Assembly: GCF_031453555.1 (NCBI RefSeq)
Contig: NZ_JAVIZM010000001.1
Coordinates: 2,673,001-2,737,000 of the forward strand
Source of the DNA: Bacillus sp. SLBN-46
GTDB taxonomy: Bacteria; Bacillota; Bacilli; Bacillales; Cytobacillaceae
Length of the DNA stretch: 64,000 nucleotides
Direction: 5' to 3'
In this document: piece by piece, positions 43,874 through 50,886 of the stretch
Layout of the letters: each line of letters opens with the position of its first letter
How positions within the stretch are numbered: position 1 is the stretch's first letter
Translations under genes and position numbers: made by a program
Notes under the pieces: model-generated
What the model saw: only the letters and a program-made list of their open reading frames with translations
Database searches by the model: none
Told to the model about the DNA's origin: nothing

Positions 43874-45328
43874 ATGGAATTAACTGCAGCTCACTGGATT
43901 TATTTAATTGTAACTTTAGCTGTCATCGTCACCATGCTTTTTAGAAAAGGTGTTGTTTTACCTATTATCATTGGAACCTTTTTAGTGGCAGTTGTCTATA
44001 AAGGTAGTTTAATAGCTGGGTTTCAAGCAGTATTTAACGCGAACCTTGTAGCTGCTAAGGAGCTATTTAGTATTTTCCTCATTATATCTATTATGATTGG
44101 TCTTCTTAACTCTTTAAAAGATATCGGCGCGGATAAAAAGATGGTTGTTCCTATACAAAAAATTATGGTGAATGGACATGTTTCTTATTTAGTGCTAATG
44201 GTTACTACGTATGTGATTTCACTCTTTTTCTGGCCAACCCCTGCTGTACCGCTCATTTGTGCTCTGCTAGTACCTGCTGCAGTAAGTGCAGGTCTTCAAC
44301 CAATGACGGCAGCAATGGTTATTGTTATTGCAGGTCAAGGTATGGCACTTTCTTCCGACTATATTATGCAGGTTGCGCCTATGCTAAGTGCGAAGGCAGC
44401 AGGAATCGATAAAGCTGCAGTTGCAGATAAGGGATTAATCCTTTCAGTTATTACAGGGGTTAGTGCATTAACAATGGTATATTTACAGCAGCGCAAAACG
44501 ATTACAAAAAAATCTACATCAGAATCTGGAATTGGATTTAATCAAGGTGAAAAGGCATTCTTCGAAGTAGCAGATGAGCTTGCTGCTACAGCAGTTGATA
44601 GTGAAGAAATCCTCAAGAGAAAACAAACATGGGGCAAAGTATTTTCGATTATTGTTCCTCTTTCCATGTTAGCTGTTATGGTATTTATGTTCCAGACCAA
44701 GTTAGGTGGTGGATCTGGATTTGAGGGCACAGATGGAGCTGCATTTATAGGTGGTGTTGCAACCATTCTGTTACTTTTAGCTACAATTGCATTTAACAGA
44801 CTGCATTCTCTCGATAAAATAAGCGATCATATTACAGAAGGATTTGTCTTTGCTTTTAAGGCAATGGCTCCTGTAATTCCGATTGCAGGGTTCTTCTTTA
44901 TGGGTAGCAGTGATTTTACACCAGCGATTTTGTCGTTAGGGGAAGATGCCGCAAAGCCTGCTTTTCTATTTGATATGATTCAAGCTGGTCAAAATTTTAT
45001 CCCGCATAACCCGTTTTTTGCAGGACTTGGTATATTGATCGTGGGATTAGTTACTGGATTGGATGGCTCTGGATTCTCGGGGCTTCCTTTGACAGGAGCT
45101 TTATCTGGAGCGTTAGCTAGTGGTAGTGGACTTGATGCTTCGACTATGGCAGCTATTGGACAAATGGGGGCTATCTGGGGAGGCGGGGGCACAATTATTG
45201 CTTGGTCATCATTAGTAGCAGTGGCAGGCTTCCTACAAATCTCACCTATAGAGCTTGCTAGAAAAAACTTCATTCCAGTTATGACAGGTCTTATTCTCGC
45301 TACAATAATAGCGGTAATCATTTGGTAA
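43874..45328 (+). CDS. Multi-pass carrier protein (ion-transporter type), substrate unknown
   Basis: This 484-aa integral membrane protein has about twelve hydrophobic segments and a polar central loop near residues 200-255. Helix-breaking motifs FFWPTPAVPLICALLVPAAV near residue 118 and GLDGSGFSGLPLTGALSGAL near residue 396 recall the inverted re-entrant hairpins of dicarboxylate and citrate carriers. CGGAGGGG precedes ATG 43874. GTATAC sites upstream place it in the GntR regulon, so it is probably the uptake system for the pathway acid. Confidence 0.75.
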   Translation: MELTAAHWIYLIVTLAVIVTMLFRKGVVLPIIIGTFLVAVVYKGSLIAGFQAVFNANLVAAKELFSIFLIISIMIGLLNSLKDIGADKKMVVPIQKIMVNGHVSYLVLMVTTYVISLFFWPTPAVPLICALLVPAAVSAGLQPMTAAMVIVIAGQGMALSSDYIMQVAPMLSAKAAGIDKAAVADKGLILSVITGVSALTMVYLQQRKTITKKSTSESGIGFNQGEKAFFEVADELAATAVDSEEILKRKQTWGKVFSIIVPLSMLAVMVFMFQTKLGGGSGFEGTDGAAFIGGVATILLLLATIAFNRLHSLDKISDHITEGFVFAFKAMAPVIPIAGFFFMGSSDFTPAILSLGEDAAKPAFLFDMIQAGQNFIPHNPFFAGLGILIVGLVTGLDGSGFSGLPLTGALSGALASGSGLDASTMAAIGQMGAIWGGGGTIIAWSSLVAVAGFLQISPIELARKNFIPVMTGLILATIIAVIIW

Positions 45329-45355
45329 AATAAATAATAATCTTGTATCTAAAAA

Positions 45356-45412
45356 TAGGGGGCTATCCTAAGTGTCAGTATTTTACTGATTAATAGGAGG
45401 CCCTTATTTTCA
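45356..45412 (+). terminator. Probable terminator after the carrier gene
   Basis: AGGGGGCTATCCT pairs imperfectly with AGGAGGCCCTT and TTTT follows. An inner TCAGTA/TACTGA stem strengthens it. Confidence 0.55.
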
Positions 45413-45480
45413 TGAAGGAAGATGCAGTAGTTATTTTGAAGTGACGGTTTTCATAGGTTGATAAAAAAAGGAGGAAAAAA

Positions 45481-46164
45481 ATGAATCAAAAAAAAGTCGG
45501 TTTAGTAGGTCTTGGTAAATTAGGTACTGCGATGCTATCTCATTGGCACCAACAAAGAATATCAATAGGCCTCTACCACCCTAATCGAACGAAAGCAGAA
45601 CAATTTGTTCATCATTATCAAACTAGCTATCTTTTAAAGGTAGAAGATTTATCGGAATTAGATGTGTTAATCCTAGCACTTCCAGCGATGGAGGTAATCC
45701 CATTTATCTCAAGTCTAAAACTCGAAATTAAGACGCAACATTCACCCACTATCATTAATATGGCTACAAATCTCCCTACAGATGAAATTAGGAACAAGTT
45801 TTCAACACTAAATGTGCTTGGAGTAAAATATATGGGGCATGCCAGAGATTTATTAGAACATGGTAATGGCTTGTTTATTTCAGAAACCGTTTTACCCCCA
45901 TTTGTAGAAGAATATTTTAAGTTTCTTGGAAAGATAGTAGTGGATAGTGAAGATTGCTTAACTCAAGTAAATAAAATTGCAACCTATTACGCACTTAAAA
46001 CTGCGATAAATTTAGAGAATGAATTTGCAAAAAGGGGGCTATCTACCGAGTATCTAAAAAGAGCATTAACATCCCTTGCTCCTGAAGTAATCCGTTCGTA
46101 TAGTGAGGGGAGTCTTGGACATTTTGCCAAGGAGATTGTGAAACAAATTCAAGAAGAAAAATGA
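45481..46164 (+). CDS. NAD(P)-binding reductase, ProC/6-phosphogluconate-dehydrogenase-like
   Basis: This 227-aa protein has an N-terminal Rossmann fold (KVGLVGLGKLGTAMLSHW) like pyrroline-5-carboxylate reductase and related imine reductases, and a helical C-terminal dimerisation part. LILALPAMEVIPFI is the typical ADP-ribose-side loop. It is shorter than ProC (about 270 aa). AGGAGGAAAAA precedes ATG 45481. The genetic context with aspartate dehydrogenase suggests reduction of an imine or oxo intermediate, which is inference. Confidence 0.75.
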   Translation: MNQKKVGLVGLGKLGTAMLSHWHQQRISIGLYHPNRTKAEQFVHHYQTSYLLKVEDLSELDVLILALPAMEVIPFISSLKLEIKTQHSPTIINMATNLPTDEIRNKFSTLNVLGVKYMGHARDLLEHGNGLFISETVLPPFVEEYFKFLGKIVVDSEDCLTQVNKIATYYALKTAINLENEFAKRGLSTEYLKRALTSLAPEVIRSYSEGSLGHFAKEIVKQIQEEK

Positions 46165-46176
46165 AGATCATTGAAG

Positions 46177-46205
46177 AGAGGTGTCATTTGATTGACACCT
46201 CTTTT
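46177..46205. terminator. Bidirectional terminator between convergent genes
   Basis: AGAGGTGTCA and TGACACCTCT form a perfect 10-bp stem around TTTGAT with a T-tail. Confidence 0.9.
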
Positions 46206-46216
46206 GATGTTCACAT

Positions 46217-47599
46217 TCAACCTAAGAACAATTGTAAGACAAATAAATACAACATAACGCATGCAATATAAAGCCCAGCGAAGGACAAATTCCAATTGGA
46301 CACTTTGTAGGAGCTCTCCTTTACAATGTTTGACATAAGACCTAACGTTGCGTTATATGGCCCCACAAGAAAGGATGAAACAGCTCCTGCTAACATAGCT
46401 ACAGTTAATATATGAGGAGATATCCCTATGACCTTTGGATTTAAGCCTTCTAGCATTAATGCAAGAGAAACAGCAGGATGAAGTCCTAGGAAAGCAAAAG
46501 CCAAAGGGATTAAGGGCAGTAAAAGTAAAAAGATTTCCACACCTGCAAAACTAATAAAATGATTAACTATCGCGTCCAACCAGACATTGGTATGTGAAAT
46601 GTTGATAGTTGAAATAAAAAAACCTGCTGAAAGATAAATGAAGAATTGGTCTTTCATACTTACAGAAAAGGATTGAAAATGCTTAATTAAGTGTGAACAA
46701 AACTCTTTACCCTTTTTTAAGAATAGAGACCAAGTAAGAGCAAAAGGGATGACCATCAAGGATATTAGAATTAAAAACGGATAAGGAAACTTTGTTTCTA
46801 CTAATGAAATAACAACATTGAAAATAATAATCGCTAGAAAAATTTGAATGACTCTACCAGAACGAGGGGGCTGACTAGACTCTATCGTAGCAGCAGTCTC
46901 ATGAATGGCCGTGTTTTTTTGATTAGGCGCCATAATTTTTGCTTTACGAGAACCAATATACCAGTCAATCCCTATGCCCAAGATACTTAAGGGAACAACA
47001 TAAGGCAAAATTGATACCCAGCTTACGTCCGTCATTGTAATGACAATACCGACAATAGGGGTAACGGGGGCCCAAAGTAAAGGCATGGCGAATCCACGCG
47101 TAATGGCTCTGCTCATGAAGCGTTCTTTATTTTTAACTGGAATGATATCTAATGCAGGCCTTATAGAGTAGTAAGTCATTGGTAAGGTAGCAAGATTCAT
47201 AAAGATACTAAAAAAATAGGATATACCCGATGTAATCATATAGAGTTGTCCAGAGGTTTTCACTTTCTTTTGGATAATAGTTTGTATATCTCCGCTGTAA
47301 CCTCCTAATTTAATCGGTATTCCTAAAATTGGAATCAATGTAAACATAGTTAGCAAGTCTAGCATTGGACCGAAGGAAAGGATATAGTGTTGCCATGAGG
47401 CTCCGCTCGACCACAATAATAAAGAACCGAGTATCAAAAATGTACTTCCCAATAGTTGGACAAATCGTTTCGCTTGGAATAATGTCCATAGGACTATAAC
47501 AAGACTTAAACAGGAAATTAGTGGGCCAATATGGAACATAGGCAAAAGAACATCGAATAAATACAATAAAATAACCGAAAACAGCATAAATCTCAGCAT
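46217..47599 (-). CDS. Multi-pass carrier protein, second of the GntR locus
   Basis: This 460-aa integral membrane protein has twelve or so hydrophobic segments. FLGLHPAVSLALMLEGLNPK and FLVGPYNATLGLMS near the C-terminus are polar breaks like those of the ion-transporter superfamily. It is not obviously similar to the carrier at 43874. Its start region carries ATTGTATACCAAAT at 47621-47634, the clearest operator form, divergent from the 28-aa peptide gene. It is probably an importer or exporter of a pathway acid. Confidence 0.72.
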   Translation of the reverse strand: MLRFMLFSVILLYLFDVLLPMFHIGPLISCLSLVIVLWTLFQAKRFVQLLGSTFLILGSLLLWSSGASWQHYILSFGPMLDLLTMFTLIPILGIPIKLGGYSGDIQTIIQKKVKTSGQLYMITSGISYFFSIFMNLATLPMTYYSIRPALDIIPVKNKERFMSRAITRGFAMPLLWAPVTPIVGIVITMTDVSWVSILPYVVPLSILGIGIDWYIGSRKAKIMAPNQKNTAIHETAATIESSQPPRSGRVIQIFLAIIIFNVVISLVETKFPYPFLILISLMVIPFALTWSLFLKKGKEFCSHLIKHFQSFSVSMKDQFFIYLSAGFFISTINISHTNVWLDAIVNHFISFAGVEIFLLLLPLIPLAFAFLGLHPAVSLALMLEGLNPKVIGISPHILTVAMLAGAVSSFLVGPYNATLGLMSNIVKESSYKVSNWNLSFAGLYIACVMLYLFVLQLFLG

Positions 47600-47618
47600 A
47601 TTTACACCTTTACCTTTA

Positions 47619-47634
47619 TAGATTGTATACCAAA
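47619..47634. promoter_or_regulatory. GTATAC operator (ATTGTATACCAAAT) upstream of the second carrier
   Basis: The site is 22-35 bp upstream of the minus-strand start codon at 47599. It matches the inverse of the site at 47692. Confidence 0.65.
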
Positions 47635-47691
47635 TGTATTTTTTTACTAGATATTGTCACGTATTAGCCATATTTCATAAATATTTTTGGT

Positions 47692-47707
47692 ATTTGGTAT
47701 ACAAAAT
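47692..47707. promoter_or_regulatory. GTATAC operator (ATTTGGTATACAAAAT) upstream of the 28-aa gene
   Basis: This is the fullest copy of the locus palindrome. It is preceded by a partial extra TTGGTATT and lies about 70 bp before ATG 47776. Confidence 0.68.
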
Positions 47708-47775
47708 GTTGTTTTATTTTAAATTGCATAATACAATTACAGTATCAAATAACTATTTTTACAGGGGGATATAAC

Positions 47776-47862
47776 ATGTTTAACTTTCTATTTGGATCTA
47801 AAAAAGCGGCGGAGAAAGCTGAGAAGAAATTAGCATCACTTAAAAAAACATTAAAGTTCTAA
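47776..47862 (+). CDS. 28-aa cationic small protein with own operator, ribosome site and terminator
   Basis: The frame encodes MFNFLFGSKKAAEKAEKKLA followed by SLKKTLKF. The first six residues are hydrophobic, the rest is lysine/alanine/glutamate-rich and would form an amphipathic helix with a net positive charge. AGGGGGA lies 8 bp before the ATG, a GC-rich terminator starts 14 bp after the stop, and an operator lies upstream, so it is a complete transcription unit despite its size. Membrane association or a regulatory partner role is possible. I know no homologue. Confidence 0.7.
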   Translation: MFNFLFGSKKAAEKAEKKLASLKKTLKF

Positions 47863-47875
47863 AAACTTCTATTAC

Positions 47876-47903
47876 AAACCGCCACTTTATGTGGCGGTTT
47901 TTT
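47876..47903 (+). terminator. Terminator of the 28-aa gene
   Basis: AACCGCCAC and GTGGCGGTT form a 9-bp stem around TTTAT with a T-tail. Confidence 0.93.
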
Positions 47904-47998
47904 CATTTATTAAGCACAATATATAAAAAAACGGAGAGACACCGGCTTTTCTCTCCGGATTTTGCATATAAAGAAGATCTCTTATGGCTAATTATTTC

Positions 47999-48334
47999 TT
48001 AAACGGCTACCTCATCTGATTTTACTAGCTTAGAATTTACAGAATCCTCACTGTTACCAGATGCTTTAACGATCTCGCTTAATTCTTCTCGAGCGCCTTC
48101 AATCGTATCAAATCGTTCAAAAAACTTCACAGCTATATGATTTACGTATTCTTTTCCTTCATAGTTTTCAAATAGTTGAATTTTCATATTCTCATCAAGT
48201 ACTTTTGCAATTGTGTATTTCGCCTTTAACTTATCAAAGAAATAGAAGTGATAGGTTTCAACAGGCTCTAAACCATCATTGTCGAGAATTGTTTGAAACG
48301 TATCCTTATTCGTTAGTACAATATATTTTCCCAA
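47999..48334 (-). CDS. Unknown protein of the GntR locus, 111 aa
   Basis: I do not recognise this protein. TTG 48334 is the likely start because AAGGGGTG lies 8 nt before it; GTG 48343, in the same frame, overlaps that ribosome site. The product begins MGKYIVLTNKDTFQTILDND, alternates short strands and helices, and has no cysteines or membrane segments. The last 20 residues are Ser/Asp-rich and probably disordered. An operator at 48428 lies upstream, so it is co-regulated with the rest of the locus and may be a small accessory protein. Confidence 0.65.
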   Translation of the reverse strand: MGKYIVLTNKDTFQTILDNDGLEPVETYHFYFFDKLKAKYTIAKVLDENMKIQLFENYEGKEYVNHIAVKFFERFDTIEGAREELSEIVKASGNSEDSVNSKLVKSDEVAV

Positions 48335-48427
48335 ATAAAACACCCCTTAAATAAGTATTAATTCATTTGTAACTAAGTATTATGAATAAAAAATATATTA
48401 AAGTGCTCTATCACCCCTAAGTGGAAC

Positions 48428-48440
48428 ATTGTATACCAAA
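48428..48440. promoter_or_regulatory. GTATAC operator upstream of the 111-aa gene
   Basis: ATTGTATACCAAA is about 95 bp upstream of the minus-strand start. It matches the locus consensus. Confidence 0.62.
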
Positions 48441-48547
48441 GTACTTGTTTATATTTTATCCCAAGTAGATTAAATGTTCAAGATATATTCGAAATATTTA
48501 AATAATTAACGAAAATACAAAATCCAGTTTGCTTCTCCCACAAAAAG

Positions 48548-48559
48548 ATTGTATACTTC
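48548..48559. promoter_or_regulatory. GTATAC operator upstream of the first ferredoxin
   Basis: ATTGTATACTTC, a less symmetric copy, is about 50 bp upstream of ATG 48606 and could overlap the -35 region. Confidence 0.5.
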
Positions 48560-48605
48560 AGAAAAGGTTCAAAATTTTTAGAATAATATAGAAAGGGGAA
48601 GTTTT

Positions 48606-48935
48606 ATGCCAAAAGTTATTCTTCATGTAGATGGGACAACAATTGAACAAGAAGTAAAAGATAATGCCAATTTAGTAGTGCTAGCAGGGACACGCCAATT
48701 GCCTAAATTAAAGTATGGTTGTGGTATGGGACGATGTACTAAATGTACGTGTATTGTTATAAACGGCGCAGAATCATTAGCACCACCAAATTGGAAAGAA
48801 GAAAAAATGCTAGGTGAAAAAGTAAATGAGGGATACCGCCTAACATGCCAATTAACGATTCAACAAGATATTGAAATCTCACAAGAAAATATTACAATCC
48901 AGGCTCCAAAGAAAAAATCAGCATACCAAGTATAA
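48606..48935 (+). CDS. 2Fe-2S ferredoxin, plant/adrenodoxin-type fold, copy 1
   Basis: This 109-aa electron carrier has cluster cysteines in YGCGMGRCTKCTC near residues 38-51 and a fourth in RLTCQL near residue 82, the C-x4-C-x2-C...C pattern. GAAAGGGGAAG precedes ATG 48606. The second ferredoxin at 54865 is similar in size and layout. No ferredoxin reductase gene adjoins either. It probably feeds electrons to the diiron protein encoded at 49999. Confidence 0.9.
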   Translation: MPKVILHVDGTTIEQEVKDNANLVVLAGTRQLPKLKYGCGMGRCTKCTCIVINGAESLAPPNWKEEKMLGEKVNEGYRLTCQLTIQQDIEISQENITIQAPKKKSAYQV

Positions 48936-48956
48936 TGCGCTTTTTTTTAAAAGAAT

Positions 48957-48972
48957 AATGGTATACAAAATA
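48957..48972. promoter_or_regulatory. GTATAC operator upstream of the creatininase-family gene
   Basis: AATGGTATACAAAATA lies about 25 bp before the start codon. Confidence 0.6.
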
Positions 48973-48996
48973 CAAGGATTAACGGTAGGTGAGTGA

Positions 48997-49770
48997 GTGT
49001 TGAATAGTTATGATCTTACAGGCATGACATGGAAAGAAGTAGAAGAAGCTTTACAGACTGTTAAGATTGCTATTATTCCAATTGGGGCACATGAACAGCA
49101 TGGACCACATATGGTAGAAAGCTGTGATGCAGTCTTAGCAGAAAGAATGGCGAAGAAACTAGGTGAGCGAATGTTTCCCTATGCGCTAGTTACTCCTACA
49201 ATTAATATGGGAGTTTCACCACATCATTTGAATTTTCCGGGAACAATATCGTTGCAGCCAACGACGTTAATAGCCATCTTGAAGGATGTCATTTCCTCCT
49301 TAAAGCATCATGGTGTGAAAAAGTTTTTATTATTAAATTCTCACGGCGGAAACCAGTCAACTCTCAATGTTGCTTCAATGATAATAACGGAAGAATTGAA
49401 TGTTGAAGTTTATTATGCCAAAACGACTGCTTCTGCAAAAGAGGCAATTAAAGAGCATGTGAAATCAACATTATTTGGTCATAGCTGCGAACGGGAAGTA
49501 TCAGAAGCACTCTATTTAGCACCAGAACTCGTCCGTCCGGAACAATTAGAAAAAGGTGATATTCAGGTTGAAGGAAGATGGAAGCAACTTAGACCTGGTA
49601 AAGCTATTCAAGGGTTTTATTACTACGAAGAAATGACCAAAAATGGTTGTATTGGCGATGGAACCAAAGCAAGCTGGGATATAGGCCGGCAGATTGTCGA
49701 AGAGTCATTAGATCAACTTACTATAGAACTATATAAATTAATCAATATTAAAGTAGATGTACAAAGTTAG
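48997..49770 (+). CDS. Creatininase family amidohydrolase
   Basis: This 257-aa metal-dependent hydrolase belongs to the creatinine amidohydrolase family. Ligands are Glu33, His35 (GAHEQHGPH) and Asp44 (ESCDAV), matching creatininase E34/H36/D45 with an offset of one. NSHGGN and HSCEREVSEA supply the later histidine and glutamate. The start is GTG 48997 or TTG 49000 after TAGGTGAG. Family members open cyclic amides or cleave formamides and peptides (for example creatininase and MftE). In this locus it may open a lactam or amide before or after oxidation. Confidence 0.9.
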   Translation: MLNSYDLTGMTWKEVEEALQTVKIAIIPIGAHEQHGPHMVESCDAVLAERMAKKLGERMFPYALVTPTINMGVSPHHLNFPGTISLQPTTLIAILKDVISSLKHHGVKKFLLLNSHGGNQSTLNVASMIITEELNVEVYYAKTTASAKEAIKEHVKSTLFGHSCEREVSEALYLAPELVRPEQLEKGDIQVEGRWKQLRPGKAIQGFYYYEEMTKNGCIGDGTKASWDIGRQIVEESLDQLTIELYKLINIKVDVQS

Positions 49771-49847
49771 AATGAGAAAATAAATAATCTTTAAAAAATT
49801 CTAAAAATTATATTTACAAATAAACAACTTCTTGATAGTATTAAATC

Positions 49848-49862
49848 AAGGTATACCAAATG
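49848..49862. promoter_or_regulatory. GTATAC operator 1 upstream of the diiron protein gene
   Basis: AAGGTATACCAAAT at 49849-49862 is a near-perfect palindrome about 135 bp before the start codon at 49999. Confidence 0.65.
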
Positions 49863-49930
49863 GATAGTTTCATAGAGTAAAAGACTGTTGGACAGTGAAT
49901 AAAACAACAATCTTTTTATTTTTAAACTAA

Positions 49931-49946
49931 TTTGGTATACAAAATA
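49931..49946. promoter_or_regulatory. GTATAC operator 2 upstream of the diiron protein gene
   Basis: TTTGGTATACAAAATA is 84 bp downstream of operator 1, eight helical turns, so looping by a GntR dimer pair is possible. Another AATACCAA half-site follows at about 49950. Confidence 0.65.
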
Positions 49947-49998
49947 TCAAATACCAATAAAACTTGGGTACCTACATAAAAAAGAGGAGGAGTTTCAG

Positions 49999-50730
49999 TT
50001 GACAGAATTATTATCAAAAGATGAATTTCGTAAGGAATTAGAAGAAGCTATTAAAGGAAATCATAGCCAGAAGGCTCCATTCACAGTAGCTTGGGCCGAG
50101 GGAAGGCTTGAAAGAAAACATTTTGCTAGATGGGCTGAAAATCATTACCACTATGTAGGACCTTTTGCAGATTACTTAGCTTATATTTATCACAATACTC
50201 CAAGCGATCCAAAATTCGAATCGGCAAAAGACTTCACATTACAAAACATGTATGAAGAAGAAATTGCTGCAGATCGCCATACTGATTTACTCATTCGTTT
50301 TGCTGAAGCATGTGGTACAACAAGAGAACGGATTATCGATCCAGCCAATATGGCGCCAACTACTTTAGGTTTACAAAGCTGGTGCTACGCGGTTGCAGCG
50401 AGGGAAAATTTCGTTGTAGCAACAGCGGCATTAGTTGTAGGGTTGGAGTCTCAAGTGCCTGATATCTATAGAAAGCAGACTCCAGCATTACGTGAACAAT
50501 ATGGATTTACGGATGAAGAAATTGAGTTCTTCGACTTACACATCGTATCTGATGAGATCCATGGTGAGCGTGGATACAAAATTGTTCTAGACCATGCGGA
50601 TACTCCTGAATTGCAGCAACGCTGCCTAGAAGTTGTACGGACTGGAGCAAAAATGCGCCGTATGTACATGGATGGGTTATGGAGAGAGTATTTAGAACAA
50701 GATTTAGGAGCATTAGTAGAAGCGAAATAA
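49999..50730 (+). CDS. Heme-oxygenase-like diiron (HDO) protein, CADD/PqqC/TenA superfamily
   Basis: This 243-aa protein has the all-helical TenA/PqqC/heme-oxygenase fold. It keeps all six diiron ligands of Chlamydia CADD in order and spacing: Glu87 and His94 (EEIAADRH; E81/H88), Glu150 (VGLESQVP; E142) and His181, Asp185, His188 (HIVSDEIH; H174/D178/H181). TenA thiaminases lack this set, so it should be an O2-dependent oxidase or oxygenase. The start at TTG 49999 follows AGAGGAGGAG. Known HDO enzymes cleave C-C bonds, N-oxygenate or make p-aminobenzoate. Two operators upstream and two ferredoxin genes make it the probable oxidative core of the locus. Confidence 0.88.
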   Translation: MTELLSKDEFRKELEEAIKGNHSQKAPFTVAWAEGRLERKHFARWAENHYHYVGPFADYLAYIYHNTPSDPKFESAKDFTLQNMYEEEIAADRHTDLLIRFAEACGTTRERIIDPANMAPTTLGLQSWCYAVAARENFVVATAALVVGLESQVPDIYRKQTPALREQYGFTDEEIEFFDLHIVSDEIHGERGYKIVLDHADTPELQQRCLEVVRTGAKMRRMYMDGLWREYLEQDLGALVEAK

Positions 50731-50783
50731 TAATCGTATATAACGGATTTAAATGAATCATTGTGAATCCGTCCCATTTGATA

Positions 50784-50833
50784 GGCCGTCAATATAATCT
50801 TGTAGTTTAAAGGTTTAATTGACGGCCATTTTT
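50784..50833 (+). terminator. Terminator after the HDO gene
   Basis: GGCCGTCAAT (50784-50793) pairs perfectly with ATTGACGGCC (50818-50827) and ATTTTTAT follows. Confidence 0.85.
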
Positions 50834-50886
50834 ATAAAATAACCCATGTTTTTAGGATTAAATCAAACATGAAAAAGGTGATCGTA

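Noticed and set aside
47776..47862. Type I toxin of a toxin-antitoxin pair
   Set aside because: The peptide is too cationic and lacks a full transmembrane span, and I see no antisense RNA promoter; a regulon member fits better.
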